Assembly (NCBI RefSeq): GCF_003862475.1
Contig: NZ_RRCO01000003.1
Location: forward strand, 124,001 to 188,000
Length of the DNA: 64,000 bases
Reading direction: 5' to 3'
Source of the DNA: Lachnoanaerobaculum gingivalis
GTDB taxonomy: Bacteria; Bacillota; Clostridia; Lachnospirales; Lachnospiraceae
The translations under genes were made by a program, and so were the position numbers. Positions 8,477 through 17,520 of the stretch are shown here, piece by piece. Position 1 is the stretch's first letter, and every line of letters starts with the position of its first letter. The notes beneath the pieces were generated by a model. That model did no database searches. It was not told the origin of the DNA and saw only the letters and a program-made list of their open reading frames with translations.

Positions 8477-8521
8477 ATTATAAGTAAAAAAATGTACACT
8501 GTCAAAAGATGTACATTTTTT
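8477..8521 (-). promoter_or_regulatory. promoter embedded in a 12-bp palindrome
   Basis: On the minus strand TTGACA (8500-8505) and TATAAT (8477-8482) are separated by exactly 17 bases. A perfect inverted repeat with 12-bp arms (8487-8498 and 8510-8521, core TGTACA) and an 11-base centre encloses the -35 box, which is the expected position for a repressor operator. ATGTAC-type arms recall PadR-family operators, but no regulator gene is adjacent. From 8522 to 8750 I see nothing further. Confidence 0.75.
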
Positions 8522-8750
8522 AAATACAGATATTTATTTTATAAATCGCTTTTATTTAAGCGTAAATCTCCACTTATTTACCGCTGTGACTAATTCATAA
8601 GTACACATAAAATTCCCTTAGGCATTACATATAAAATTCTTTCATATTTCCTCCAAGTTTTAATCTTCTTTTTGATATTTTTATCCTAACATATAATGTG
8701 TCCGATAAAATGACATCATATTATATGGGCTTATAAGAAGGAAATATATT

Positions 8751-9920
8751 TTATATGGTTTGGATTTTCCCACATCTTAAATATGCAAGTTCAAGCATTC
8801 CTATATTAAGTATTGCAAAAAATATCAAATACACAGGCATTATCCCGATACCTATATGCTGCTGCAGCACTCCAAATACCATCGGCATAAATGTACTTCC
8901 TGTATAGGCAAATGCCATTTGAAGTCCGATAACAGCCGCACTGTATCTTTTTCCAAAATTTGTCGGTGCCATATGCTGAATTGCGGGATATACAGGTCCC
9001 ATACCGGTTCCTATTATCACAAAGCCTATAGCCGCAATCAGATAGTTTTGTGTAGGGATAAATAACATAAAAATCCCGATAAATTCCAAAATAATACCTA
9101 ATCTGATAAGCTTTTTGTCTCCAAATATATTTGATATAAAACCTGAAATCAATCTTCCAAGCATCAAACCGCTAAATATAAGCGCTCCGAATGCTGCAAT
9201 TCTTTCATCCGACAGTCCTGACTTGGTACCTGCAAAATAGCTGGGAGTCCACAAAAAACAGGTTGCCTCACCTGAACAGTAGGCAAAAAAAGCAATCAAT
9301 GTCAACAATACTCCCGGCACCTTAATACTCTCTCTGATTCCTGCACTCTCCTGCCTATCTTCCTCTGCTTCCGATTCATTGCCCTTCCATAGCGGCAATG
9401 AAATTATTACAATTGCCAAAATAGCAGTTTGAACAAAAGCCGTCCATAAATATCCTTCATTCCACTTGGCATATTTAAGTGCAAGCGACATAATATACGG
9501 GCTAATCATTGCTCCTACTCCGTAAAAGCAATGTAAAAAATTCATAGCAGAGCCTGAGTAATTGCTTGCCACATAATGATTGACAGATGCGTCAATCGCT
9601 CCTGCTCCAAGTCCGTAAGGAATTGCAAAAATAAAAAGCATTTCATATCTGTGTGAAATGGAAAAACCGGCTAAACCCAAAATAGTAAGTACTATTGATG
9701 ATATTACAATCCACTTTGTATGAACTCTATTAATCATTCTGGGGCTTAGAAGTGCTGATATAATAGTCATAAAGCATATAGTCATTGATATATAACCTGC
9801 ATATGAAGACGGTACTCCAAATACCACCTGCATTTTCGGCCAGCCTGAGCCTAAAAGCGAATCCGGCAGTCCAAGACTGATAAAAACCAGATATATAACA
9901 GCCAGTAGTAAAGAAATCAT
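8751..9920 (-). CDS. MFS transporter
   Basis: 389 aa with twelve hydrophobic segments and the major facilitator architecture. The loop after TM2 has SPRMINRVHTKW, a relaxed form of the family's GxxxDRxGRR motif. GLGAGAIDASVNHYVA in TM4 recalls the fucose/glucose-permease (FucP/GlcP-like) subgroup, so a sugar substrate is plausible but unproven. It is transcribed away from the AraC-type regulator at 10050 across a shared intergenic region bearing three operator-like repeats, suggesting the regulator controls it. A GAGGT ribosome site precedes the ATG at 9920. Confidence 0.85.
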   Translation of the reverse strand: MISLLLAVIYLVFISLGLPDSLLGSGWPKMQVVFGVPSSYAGYISMTICFMTIISALLSPRMINRVHTKWIVISSIVLTILGLAGFSISHRYEMLFIFAIPYGLGAGAIDASVNHYVASNYSGSAMNFLHCFYGVGAMISPYIMSLALKYAKWNEGYLWTAFVQTAILAIVIISLPLWKGNESEAEEDRQESAGIRESIKVPGVLLTLIAFFAYCSGEATCFLWTPSYFAGTKSGLSDERIAAFGALIFSGLMLGRLISGFISNIFGDKKLIRLGIILEFIGIFMLFIPTQNYLIAAIGFVIIGTGMGPVYPAIQHMAPTNFGKRYSAAVIGLQMAFAYTGSTFMPMVFGVLQQHIGIGIMPVYLIFFAILNIGMLELAYLRCGKIQTI

Positions 9921-9953
9921 ATTTACCTCATTTCAAATATTCATTTTATATGT

Positions 9954-10031
9954 TAGTATTATATCGTAAAATAAATCAAAACATGTAGTACTATATCGTT
10001 TATTATCGTTATTTTAATAGTACTATATGGT
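9954..10031. promoter_or_regulatory. three 14-bp direct repeats at exact 32-bp spacing (AraC operator candidate)
   Basis: The sequence TAGTACTATATCGT and two one-mismatch variants begin at 9954, 9986 and 10018, so successive copies are exactly 32 bp apart, close to three helical turns. They fill the region between the MFS transporter and the divergent AraC-type gene. Phased direct repeats are the usual operator form for AraC-family proteins. Confidence 0.75.
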
Positions 10032-10049
10032 CATTATATAGGAGGTAAA

Positions 10050-10952
10050 ATGTCACTTTCATACTCTGTCGATAAGGTTGATAAAGACGGTAGGGAAATG
10101 CTCACCTATGGAACAAAGGATTTTCCGATAGCTTTCTTTGACGATGATTTGGTGAAGGTTTCCGTTCCATGGCATTGGCATGATGAATTTGAAGTTGTAA
10201 TTATTACTGAGGGCATTGTAAATGTCAAAATATCAAACAGCGAACTTATATTAAAAGCCGGAGAGGGTTATTTTGCCAATGGAGGCATATTGCACTCTGC
10301 AAACCTTAAGTCTGTGACCGGACATCAGCACTGCCTTATATTTTCGCCGAATCTTTTATGTTCAAAAGATGATATCATTAGACAAACTTATATAGATCCT
10401 GTTATAAATAATTGTTCTTTTCCATTTGTAAAATTATCTCCTGAAATCAGCTGGCAGAATAAAATACTGAAACTTTGTGAAGATGCCTGGCAACAGGGTG
10501 CTTATGAGCACAAAGATTATCCTTTGAGTGTTAAAGCCGATCTTGGTCAGGTATTTGCTTTAATAATTGATCATATGGATTTTATATTGGAAGAAAACAT
10601 TTATACCAATAATTCAAAAAAAGACGAATCCCGCATCAAAAAAGCTATTGTTTTTATTGAAAATAATTATGATTCATTTATCGGTATTAAAGATATAGCA
10701 AAAAGTGCAGATATAAGTGTAAGCACCTGCCTGCGCCTGTTTAAAGATATTTTATGTACAACACCTATACAATACCTCATTAATTACAGAGTTCAAAAAG
10801 CTGTTGAAAAAATGAAACTTAATATAAAAAAGCCTATATACGAAACAGCCTATGAATGCGGCTTTTCAGATGCAGCATATTTTAATCGCCGTTTTAAAAA
10901 GATACACGGATGTACACCCACAGAGTATTTATCCAAAATAAATACTCTGTAA
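10050..10952 (+). CDS. AraC-family transcriptional regulator with N-terminal cupin
   Basis: 300 aa. An N-terminal AraC-type cupin (about residues 20-110; HWHDEFEVVIITEG near 43, then LKAGEGYFANGGILHS) binds a small effector, and a C-terminal double helix-turn-helix (about 200-295) ends with CGFSDAAYFNRRFKKIHGCTPTEY, the AraC signature. It is divergent from the MFS transporter and likely regulates it through the 32-bp phased repeats that lie just before its own start. GGAGG stands five bases before the ATG. The ligand is unknown; a sugar or glycoside is likely for this subgroup. Confidence 0.9.
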   Translation: MSLSYSVDKVDKDGREMLTYGTKDFPIAFFDDDLVKVSVPWHWHDEFEVVIITEGIVNVKISNSELILKAGEGYFANGGILHSANLKSVTGHQHCLIFSPNLLCSKDDIIRQTYIDPVINNCSFPFVKLSPEISWQNKILKLCEDAWQQGAYEHKDYPLSVKADLGQVFALIIDHMDFILEENIYTNNSKKDESRIKKAIVFIENNYDSFIGIKDIAKSADISVSTCLRLFKDILCTTPIQYLINYRVQKAVEKMKLNIKKPIYETAYECGFSDAAYFNRRFKKIHGCTPTEYLSKINTL

Positions 10953-10988
10953 TAGTGCTGCTCGACTCCATTATATTGCTTTGATGCA

Positions 10989-12209
10989 TTACCACTGCAT
11001 ACTGCAACTAAATCCGCCTTCCTCATTTTTCAAAAATTCAATCTTCCATCTATGATATCCTGCCACCTTTTTTACTATCTTCAGTCCAAGTCCGTGATTA
11101 CCCATACTTTTTTCAAAGGCATAGGACTTTTTATTTATTTTTTGCAAAAACTCCCTGTTTGCTCCCTGCCCGTTATCTTTTATTTCTAAAACAGTGTTTT
11201 TATTATTTTCATTCAGGTTTATGCTGATGGTGCATCCTTCTTCATTGTATTTCATAGAGTTATTTACAAGATTTATTATTGCTCTTTCCACAAGCTCCTC
11301 ATTTATTAAAAAAGTTTTTCCCTGTAAACTCTCTTCTATATTCAGATCAAATTCAAACTTTGATACTGTATCCTCATCCAATGTATTTATAATATTGGTT
11401 AAGATTTTACGAATAAAGACACTCATTTGAACCTGCTTTTTTATAAATCTTCCTGTGCCAAAATCAAGCTTACTTGAAAGATTTAGATTTTCAACCAATG
11501 CTCTTATACGCACTCCCTGTTTATCAATAATTTCAGCTTTATTTTTTATTCTATCATCCCGGCTTTCATTTAATATCATTTGTGCATTGCCAAGTATAAT
11601 AGCAAGCGGTGTTCGTATATCATGTGAAACTCCTGCAATCCACTCCACCCTTTCTTCTTCTCTCCTTCTTTGCTTTGCCTTATAAAGCTTCAAAGAGATA
11701 AAAATTAATAAAATAATATTAACAGAAAGTACTAAAGGTGTTATTTTAATAAATAATAAAAGATTATTTACATCATATTCCAATGTATATTTCCATATTC
11801 TGCTATTTAACTTACCTATTATTAACAGCCCCCCATCATCTACTACATAGGTACGTACCGGATAATCCTCCAGATAATATCTTGAAAACTTTGCCACATC
11901 CTGCAAAGTATACTGTCGATTTTTTAGAACACTTGGTAAATTCTCACTCCATACAGTTTTTCCCTCTTTATCAATTATAAAAGCAAATTCATTATTACTA
12001 TGAAGTTTTACACTTTCTTCCACACTTAATGAGAAATTCCCTTTATCACCGGTCATATTATTCATTATTTCCCCGGCAGATGTTTTATACACATCCGAGC
12101 TTTCATGTTCTATTATGCCGTAAATTATCAAATCAATAAATAATATGCCTATTGCACAGAACAATATAATAATTATAAATTGCAGCCTTCTTTCTCCTCG
12201 TATTCTCAT
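10989..12209 (-). CDS. two-component sensor histidine kinase
   Basis: 406 aa. Two membrane helices (about residues 8-30 and 148-170) flank an extracellular domain of ~115 residues, typical of sensors with a modest periplasmic loop. The HisKA dimerisation site is VSHDIRTPLAIILGN with the phosphorylatable His near residue 195; the HATPase domain has N box NLVNNSMKYN, G1 DNGQG and G2 NHGLGLKI. Its start overlaps the stop of the response-regulator gene by four bases (ATGA). The next gene cluster is a peptide-antibiotic-type ABC transporter, so sensing of cationic peptides or lantibiotics is a reasonable inference. Confidence 0.9.
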   Translation of the reverse strand: MRIRGERRLQFIIIILFCAIGILFIDLIIYGIIEHESSDVYKTSAGEIMNNMTGDKGNFSLSVEESVKLHSNNEFAFIIDKEGKTVWSENLPSVLKNRQYTLQDVAKFSRYYLEDYPVRTYVVDDGGLLIIGKLNSRIWKYTLEYDVNNLLLFIKITPLVLSVNIILLIFISLKLYKAKQRRREEERVEWIAGVSHDIRTPLAIILGNAQMILNESRDDRIKNKAEIIDKQGVRIRALVENLNLSSKLDFGTGRFIKKQVQMSVFIRKILTNIINTLDEDTVSKFEFDLNIEESLQGKTFLINEELVERAIINLVNNSMKYNEEGCTISINLNENNKNTVLEIKDNGQGANREFLQKINKKSYAFEKSMGNHGLGLKIVKKVAGYHRWKIEFLKNEEGGFSCSMQW

Positions 12210-12910
12210 GCTCTCTCCAATTTATAGCCCAGCCCTCTGACTGTTTTTAAAAATACCGGCTTTGACGGATTTTTCTCTATTTTTTCACGCAAATGTCGCA
12301 TATGAACTATTAAGGAATTTTCCAGTCCATAGCTCCCGTCCGGCCAAAGTTCCTCGCAAAGTATATCTGTGGTTACTATCCTTCCTCTGTTTCGATATAA
12401 AACAGAAAACAGCGTAAGTTCTTTTGCTGTAAGTGTTATATCCTCTCCGTTTTTTCTAACTGTACCTCCATCTAAAGATACCAGGCTTTCTCCCAATATT
12501 ACCTCCGATATATTTTCATCTATTGTATAACATCTTCTGATTACCGCCCCTATACGAAGCAATAATTCTTTTGGAAGAAAGGGCTTTGTAATATAATCAT
12601 CCGCTCCAAGTCCCAGACCGTGAAGCCTGCTCTCATCCTCATCCCTTGCCGAGAGAAAAATCACAGGCAGTTTTGTAAATATTCCTTCATTTTTCAATCT
12701 CTCATAAAAATCAAATCCGTTTCCGTCACCAAGCATCACATCCAGTAAAATCAAATGTACTTGACCTTTTTTTATTTTTTCATTTGCCTCTTTTAAACTG
12801 AATGCCGATTCTACATTGCTGTAACCTTCATTTTTTAAAATATCGGCTACTACCCCTGCAAGCTCTCTTTCATCATCTATTATAAGGATTTTACAATCTT
12901 TCTTTTCCAT
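12206..12910 (-). CDS. OmpR/PhoB-family response regulator
   Basis: 234 aa. The receiver domain has the acidic pair in IIDDE, the phosphorylated Asp in LILLDVMLGDG (near residue 57), Ser in LSARD and Lys in ITKPF. The C-terminal winged helix (about 135-232) has LTAKELTLFSVLYRNRG and a C-terminal RGLGYKLE hairpin. It is co-translated with the kinase gene at 10989. Its probable targets are the divergent ABC transporter and itself; the 256-base gap to that transporter holds spaced CTTAAT elements and a direct repeat that could be binding sites. Confidence 0.92.
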   Translation of the reverse strand: MEKKDCKILIIDDERELAGVVADILKNEGYSNVESAFSLKEANEKIKKGQVHLILLDVMLGDGNGFDFYERLKNEGIFTKLPVIFLSARDEDESRLHGLGLGADDYITKPFLPKELLLRIGAVIRRCYTIDENISEVILGESLVSLDGGTVRKNGEDITLTAKELTLFSVLYRNRGRIVTTDILCEELWPDGSYGLENSLIVHMRHLREKIEKNPSKPVFLKTVRGLGYKLERA

Positions 12911-13091
12911 ATTGACTCCTATATTATTTTCTTCACTTATTATAACTTATATAAGCTCCTACAATATATAAAAATGAATTTCTTAATGTAATCATAATGT
13001 AGAGATAATCTTAATATAAGCTTTGACCATTATTCTATATACATGCAAAAACTGCATATGCCGATTTTAGGAATATTAATACTAAAAGACC

Positions 13092-13145
13092 GACTGTAAC
13101 GGCAAAGGCTTTTTAAATCAGACTGCAACAAAGGCAAACTTTTAA
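13092..13145 (+). repeat. tandem imperfect repeat before the ABC transporter
   Basis: A ~25-base element beginning GACTGTAAC and ending TTTTTAAA (13092-13117) recurs 29 bases later (13121-13145) with small gaps. It lies 20-75 bases before the ATPase start, in the likely leader or promoter. The rest of 12911-13166 is AT-rich with two CTTAAT elements at 12982 and 13010. A response-regulator site is possible but not demonstrable by eye. Confidence 0.45.
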
Positions 13146-13166
13146 AGTAATTAGAAGGGAATATAT

Positions 13167-13895
13167 ATGAACAATGCAATACTTGAAATCAAAAATTTAT
13201 CTAAAAAGAGCGGTACCGGCTATCGTGTCAAAAACCTGTCCATGAGTATACCGAAATCCTGTGTCTATGGATTCCTTGGACCTAATGGAGCCGGTAAAAC
13301 AACAACCCTGAAAATGATTCTGGGACTTATAAAAAAGGATGCCGGTGAAATAAAGATGTTCGGTGAAGATGTATCGGATAAAAATCTTTTGTCTTTACTG
13401 CATAAAACAGGCAGCCTTATAGAGAACCCCGGAGGCTACCCGCATCTAAGCGGTCTTGAAAATATGCAAATCATCGCAAAATTAAAGGGTGTAAATGAGT
13501 CGGAAATAGAAAAAGCATTAAAAACAGTTCGCTTATATGAACAAAAGGATAAAAAGCTTGGTGCATATTCACTCGGTATGAAGCAAAGACTTGGTATTGC
13601 TATGGCTTTACTTGGGGATCCCAAGTTCCTTATTTTGGATGAGCCAAGCAATGGACTTGATCCTGCAGGCATAATGGAAATCAGAAATCTGATTACCTCT
13701 TTGCCAAAGGAAAGAGATATAACTGTTCTTATATCAAGCCATCTTCTTAATGAGATAGAACAAATGGCTGACTATGTAGGTATCATTCACAAAGGACAGA
13801 TGCTATATCAGGGAAAATTATCCGAACTTGAATCAACCGGCGAAAATCTTGAAAAAATTTTCCTTGAACTTACCGGAGAAAGGGAATCACTATGA
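13167..13895 (+). CDS. ABC transporter ATP-binding protein, LanF/BcrA-type
   Basis: 242 aa. Walker A is GPNGAGKTT (near residue 38), the signature is YSLGMKQRLGIAMALLGDP, Walker B is FLILDEPSNGLDP and the switch His is in ISSHLL. The phrasing (LLHKTGSLIENPGGYPHLSG; SLGMKQRLG) is characteristic of the bacitracin/lantibiotic self-protection group (BcrA, MutF, CprA-like). It energises the permease at 13892, whose start overlaps its stop by four bases. The divergent two-component system should regulate it. Likely role: removal of or resistance to peptide antibiotics at the membrane. Confidence 0.9.
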   Translation: MNNAILEIKNLSKKSGTGYRVKNLSMSIPKSCVYGFLGPNGAGKTTTLKMILGLIKKDAGEIKMFGEDVSDKNLLSLLHKTGSLIENPGGYPHLSGLENMQIIAKLKGVNESEIEKALKTVRLYEQKDKKLGAYSLGMKQRLGIAMALLGDPKFLILDEPSNGLDPAGIMEIRNLITSLPKERDITVLISSHLLNEIEQMADYVGIIHKGQMLYQGKLSELESTGENLEKIFLELTGERESL

Positions 13896-15403
13896 AGCAA
13901 ATAGGTTTACATCAGTATCTTTTAATAGAATTTAAGAAAAATAAGTTTATAATTTCAGCCTTACTTTTATTTATCGGAATTATTTTAAACTGTCTTTATG
14001 TTTTACAAGGCAGACTGCCACAGGGGCAGGAATGGCAAATGATTTTTGCCTCAATTCCTTTTATCAATACATTATTGATTTCCATTATGATGTCTGTACT
14101 TGCCAGCAAATGTATTGATATGGAAAATAAAGGCAATATGTGGAATACTCTGCCCACACTTTATAGCAGAACAAAACTTTATATTTCAAAGCTTATGTTC
14201 GGCTTTGTGCATATACTTTTATTTTGTATATTACAGACGATCATGCTTTTTTATTTTAGTATAAAGCTACTCCCTGAAAGTGATTTTCCATTTTTTTATC
14301 TTATTTTTACAGTGTTTTCAGAAGTCATATTCGGTATGATTATTTTCCAATTACAATGTCTGCTTTCACTAAGATTTCAGAGTCAGTTTGCAGCACTTTC
14401 TATCGCATTTGGCGGAACACTGGCAGGTGTTTTCCTTGCTTTTATAAGCAAGTTTTCACTTACACCATGGTCTGTACTTTTTTCTCTAAGTACCGTATCT
14501 ATGGATTTTGATTCTGCAACAAGACAAATATTGCTTTCATGGAATAAAATAAATATTCCGGCTGTTCTTGTAGGTTTAATATATTTTTTTGTTACCATGA
14601 TAATAGGCTTTAAAGTATTTAATACTCCTGAAACAAAGAACTTTACCTTTATTCATTCAACAGCTAAAAGCAGGAGTATACATACTATACTGCCTGCTGA
14701 ACTTATAAAGCTTAAATACAATCCTGTATGGATACCCTTTATTTTGATTCCTGTTATTTCAGCAAGCATCGGTGTTATAAATTTCCTTGGAAACCGGTAT
14801 GTACTGTCCTTTAACTGGGATGATCTTTGGACTCAAGAATCGTTGTTTTTAGGAATGTTTTTCCTGTCTCCTTTGATTGCTGTTCTGGCAAGCCTTCTGT
14901 TTCGTATGGAGCATCAGGGAAATAACTGGAATATAGTACTTACAGCAAACTCAAGATTTAAAATCTTAAAGGATAAATGGCTTACAACTGCAGTTCTTTC
15001 CATGATTTGTATACTATGGGTAGCTATAATATATATTATTTCCGGAAAGCTGCTCGGTATCCCCGGTAATATACATCCGGTATTCTTTTTAAGGATTTTT
15101 ACAAGTTTAATCTGTATTATTGCTATTGCAGGCTTCCAATGTATGTTGTCATTAATAATACGCTCCTTTGCAATACCTGTAGGACTTGCATTCCTTGGAA
15201 ATATATTTGGACTTTTGCTTAATTTAAAAGGGCTTTTTTATGCCACACCGTTTTCAATGCTGATTTATTCCATGGGAAGCACAAATATAAAAGGAGAGCT
15301 TAATATACCTCTTACTATATTATCATGTTTATTTTATATCTGTATTGCTTTCGGTATAGGTATGCTGTATCTGAATAAGTCAGATATAAAAACCGGAAGG
15401 TAA
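13892..15403 (+). CDS. ABC-2 type permease, fused double LanE/LanG-like subunit
   Basis: 503 aa, about twice the ~250 aa usual for LanE, LanG or MutE permeases. Two similar halves are visible: each begins with a short amphipathic lead (residues ~5-15 EFKKNKF; residues ~265-275 ELIKLKYNP) followed by six hydrophobic segments, and each contains a related block (half 1 ENKGNMWNTLPTL; half 2 EHQGNNWNIVLTA). One polypeptide may therefore replace the usual heterodimer. It is translationally coupled to the ATPase and ends at a strong bidirectional terminator. Confidence 0.85.
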   Translation: MKQIGLHQYLLIEFKKNKFIISALLLFIGIILNCLYVLQGRLPQGQEWQMIFASIPFINTLLISIMMSVLASKCIDMENKGNMWNTLPTLYSRTKLYISKLMFGFVHILLFCILQTIMLFYFSIKLLPESDFPFFYLIFTVFSEVIFGMIIFQLQCLLSLRFQSQFAALSIAFGGTLAGVFLAFISKFSLTPWSVLFSLSTVSMDFDSATRQILLSWNKINIPAVLVGLIYFFVTMIIGFKVFNTPETKNFTFIHSTAKSRSIHTILPAELIKLKYNPVWIPFILIPVISASIGVINFLGNRYVLSFNWDDLWTQESLFLGMFFLSPLIAVLASLLFRMEHQGNNWNIVLTANSRFKILKDKWLTTAVLSMICILWVAIIYIISGKLLGIPGNIHPVFFLRIFTSLICIIAIAGFQCMLSLIIRSFAIPVGLAFLGNIFGLLLNLKGLFYATPFSMLIYSMGSTNIKGELNIPLTILSCLFYICIAFGIGMLYLNKSDIKTGR

Positions 15404-15419
15404 ATGGGCTGCCATATTA

Positions 15420-15466
15420 AAATCCCCTTAGACAGATTGTTTTTTCATATCTGTTTAAGGGGATTT
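15420..15466. terminator. bidirectional terminator between ABC permease and TOPRIM gene
   Basis: An 18-bp stem with one G-T pair (arms 15420-15437 and 15449-15466) and an 11-base T-rich loop lies between the converging ABC permease and TOPRIM genes. A- and T-rich flanks allow use from both sides. It also marks the left edge of the putative defence island. Confidence 0.85.
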
Positions 15467-15479
15467 ATATAAATAATAT

Positions 15480-15902
15480 CTATATAAATTTTGCTCTTCC
15501 GGTTGAGTATAACTTAGAAAGGATTTCTGACTTATGTTTATTCCTCTTCTCTACCTTAGAGACATCATCAGTCTCAATATGATCCTCATAATACTGTATA
15601 TTTTTTACATCACTCTGCCTTATACAATCTTTTGTAAATACACCGTCTGTATCTGTTATATGAATTATACTGACAAAGTCATCCGAACGATATCCATACT
15701 TGTTTCTAATTTCTTCTACTTTATCTCCTATTTTAATCAGTACATTATCTTTTGTAGTAGTAAAATCGGATGTAATATCTCCATGAACCACCGCAAATTG
15801 AACTTCTTTAGACGAAAAATGTTCTTTTAAAATACCTCCAATTGCATTTTCATCGCTAGGTCCTTCAACTATTACCATCACAACTTTTTTTTCTCTCTTC
15901 AT
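15480..15902 (-). CDS. short TOPRIM-like partner of the AAA ATPase, probably C-terminally truncated
   Basis: 140 aa. A TOPRIM core is visible: IVEGPSDENAIG carries the catalytic-type Glu (near residue 13) and HITDTDGVF the DxD pair (near 83). It overlaps the AAA ATPase gene by 38 bases, as partners do in RloA/RloB, AbiL and PARIS-like systems. From memory, proteins of this subgroup continue well beyond the KRNKHKSEIL segment to about 220 aa or more; here the frame ends 20 codons later beside the terminator. I infer loss of the C-terminus. The protein may therefore be inactive. Confidence 0.72.
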   Translation of the reverse strand: MKREKKVVMVIVEGPSDENAIGGILKEHFSSKEVQFAVVHGDITSDFTTTKDNVLIKIGDKVEEIRNKYGYRSDDFVSIIHITDTDGVFTKDCIRQSDVKNIQYYEDHIETDDVSKVEKRNKHKSEILSKLYSTGRAKFI

Positions 15903-17286
15903 GCAAAAGTTTCCCCGCTTTTCTGAATGCTCTGGATATCTTTAGACTGTCGGTTTCTTCATAAATAGGCTCTTCCTGTCCTCCAAGCGTTATGCTCCGA
16001 ATGTACATACTTCTAAGATTATTTGAATCTTTAACATTCTTCATATGAATATATCTGTTATTAGGATTAACCGTTGAAAACATAATACTTTCTTTATCAA
16101 GCATCTCAAGAGCACGAAGATTATGAGATGTAAAAATCAACTGTCCCTTGGCACTCTTTGAAAAAATATCTAATAACTCACCTAAGAGGTATTCAAAGAT
16201 TCCGGCATCCAGCTCATCAATAATCAAACATATTGAGGCATTGCTAAATGCCTGTATAAGGGCATTTAAAATGGAAATGATCTTAATAATACCATCCGAT
16301 TCCATTCTGATAGGAATAGGTTTCTTATTTCCTCTTACAGACATAAGTTCAACTTTCCATCCATCTTCACCTGAATCTAAAGCTTGTTTACCATATTCTT
16401 TGATATCTATTCGCATTCCGGGAATTATTGTATAAAGTACTGTGTTGATTTGGTCCACAATCTCTTTAAGCAGTTCTTTACGTTCACTATCCAATACAAA
16501 AGGCTCCATCAAAGGTACTGCAAAATCTCCCTTCATTCCGATTTTCTCTTTATCAACACGAAAAGACATCGGTAAAAGAACATTTGTTGAAATCATACCT
16601 GAGTGTGAATTGTCTATTACATATAAATCTCCAAGTGCAAATCTAAACAATGCACTCAGTACATCCACATAAATTTTAAATTTGTCTGATACATTATTAA
16701 AGAAAATATCCCTGCTGTTTTCGCCGAAGATATATGAGCAATTACTTTTTTCAGCCATTTTTTTTGCTACAATAAGATCTGTTTTAATGTCCTTATTCTT
16801 TCCAATCAATTCCTCAAGTCGTTTCTGTGGCTTAAAAATAGTTTCAGTCTCATTTCTCCTATAGTCCATGAAAACATTTTTATTTGTTCTGCTTCCATCC
16901 TGATTTATTGCACAATTTATGTATTCTCTATCAATACATATTCCATTATCACCCTTAGAAAAATTTATATAATATCCAACTTCATATAAAATATTTTCCT
17001 TAAATATTTTAAACTCGGCATTTACTTCCGCACTTTCTGAATCTGTATCAATATAATCAGCTATTCTTTGGTCTAATTCCTCACCAATCATGATTTGTTG
17101 AAGAAATGAAAATGTATCAACAATTGCAGTCTTTCCTGAACCGTTTTGTCCATAAACTCCCAGTATTTCCGCACCGCCACAATCAAAACCTCTATTGTAT
17201 TCATGTGGCATGATTATTGTACCGTTTTTTACATTCTTAATATTTTTTATTGTTAAAGATGATAATCTAACAATACTCTTCCACAT
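15865..17286 (-). CDS. AAA15-type ATPase (RloA/AbiL/AriA-like)
   Basis: 473 aa from the preferred start. It is an SMC/OLD-like ABC-type ATPase: Walker A GQNGSGKT near residue 46, Walker B LIIDELDAGIFEYLLG near residue 360 and a FTSHN switch motif shortly after. In paired systems such ATPases form a sensor scaffold that holds a TOPRIM nuclease and releases it upon phage triggers. The partner gene overlaps its 3' end. The frame opens at 17319, but the ATG at 17286 follows GGAGG by seven bases and is chosen. A candidate promoter is at 17310-17338. Confidence 0.85.
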   Translation of the reverse strand: MWKSIVRLSSLTIKNIKNVKNGTIIMPHEYNRGFDCGGAEILGVYGQNGSGKTAIVDTFSFLQQIMIGEELDQRIADYIDTDSESAEVNAEFKIFKENILYEVGYYINFSKGDNGICIDREYINCAINQDGSRTNKNVFMDYRRNETETIFKPQKRLEELIGKNKDIKTDLIVAKKMAEKSNCSYIFGENSRDIFFNNVSDKFKIYVDVLSALFRFALGDLYVIDNSHSGMISTNVLLPMSFRVDKEKIGMKGDFAVPLMEPFVLDSERKELLKEIVDQINTVLYTIIPGMRIDIKEYGKQALDSGEDGWKVELMSVRGNKKPIPIRMESDGIIKIISILNALIQAFSNASICLIIDELDAGIFEYLLGELLDIFSKSAKGQLIFTSHNLRALEMLDKESIMFSTVNPNNRYIHMKNVKDSNNLRSMYIRSITLGGQEEPIYEETDSLKISRAFRKAGKLLHEERKKSCDGNS

Positions 17287-17309
17287 AAAACTACCTCCAT
17301 ATAAATTAT

Positions 17310-17338
17310 ATAATAACATATTAGGCTAAAATCCTCAA
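17310..17338 (-). promoter_or_regulatory. candidate promoter for the AAA/TOPRIM pair
   Basis: On the minus strand TTGAGG (17333-17338) and TATTAT (17310-17315) are 17 bases apart, 24 bases before the ATPase start. The rest of the 234-base gap to the helicase gene shows no other clear signal. Confidence 0.5.
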
Positions 17339-17520
17339 TATAATTCTATTTAAGGTATTTTTTATGCTCTTTTGACTGTTTTGTTTTATCTTTTCTTGCT
17401 AATAAAATAGCTGGATGATATCACAACTTAACTAAACGGCCATTTCATATTTAATTGTATACAAAGCATGGTGATATTTTATCAGGATACACTCTTATAT
17501 TTTGTATATGATCTTAAAAT

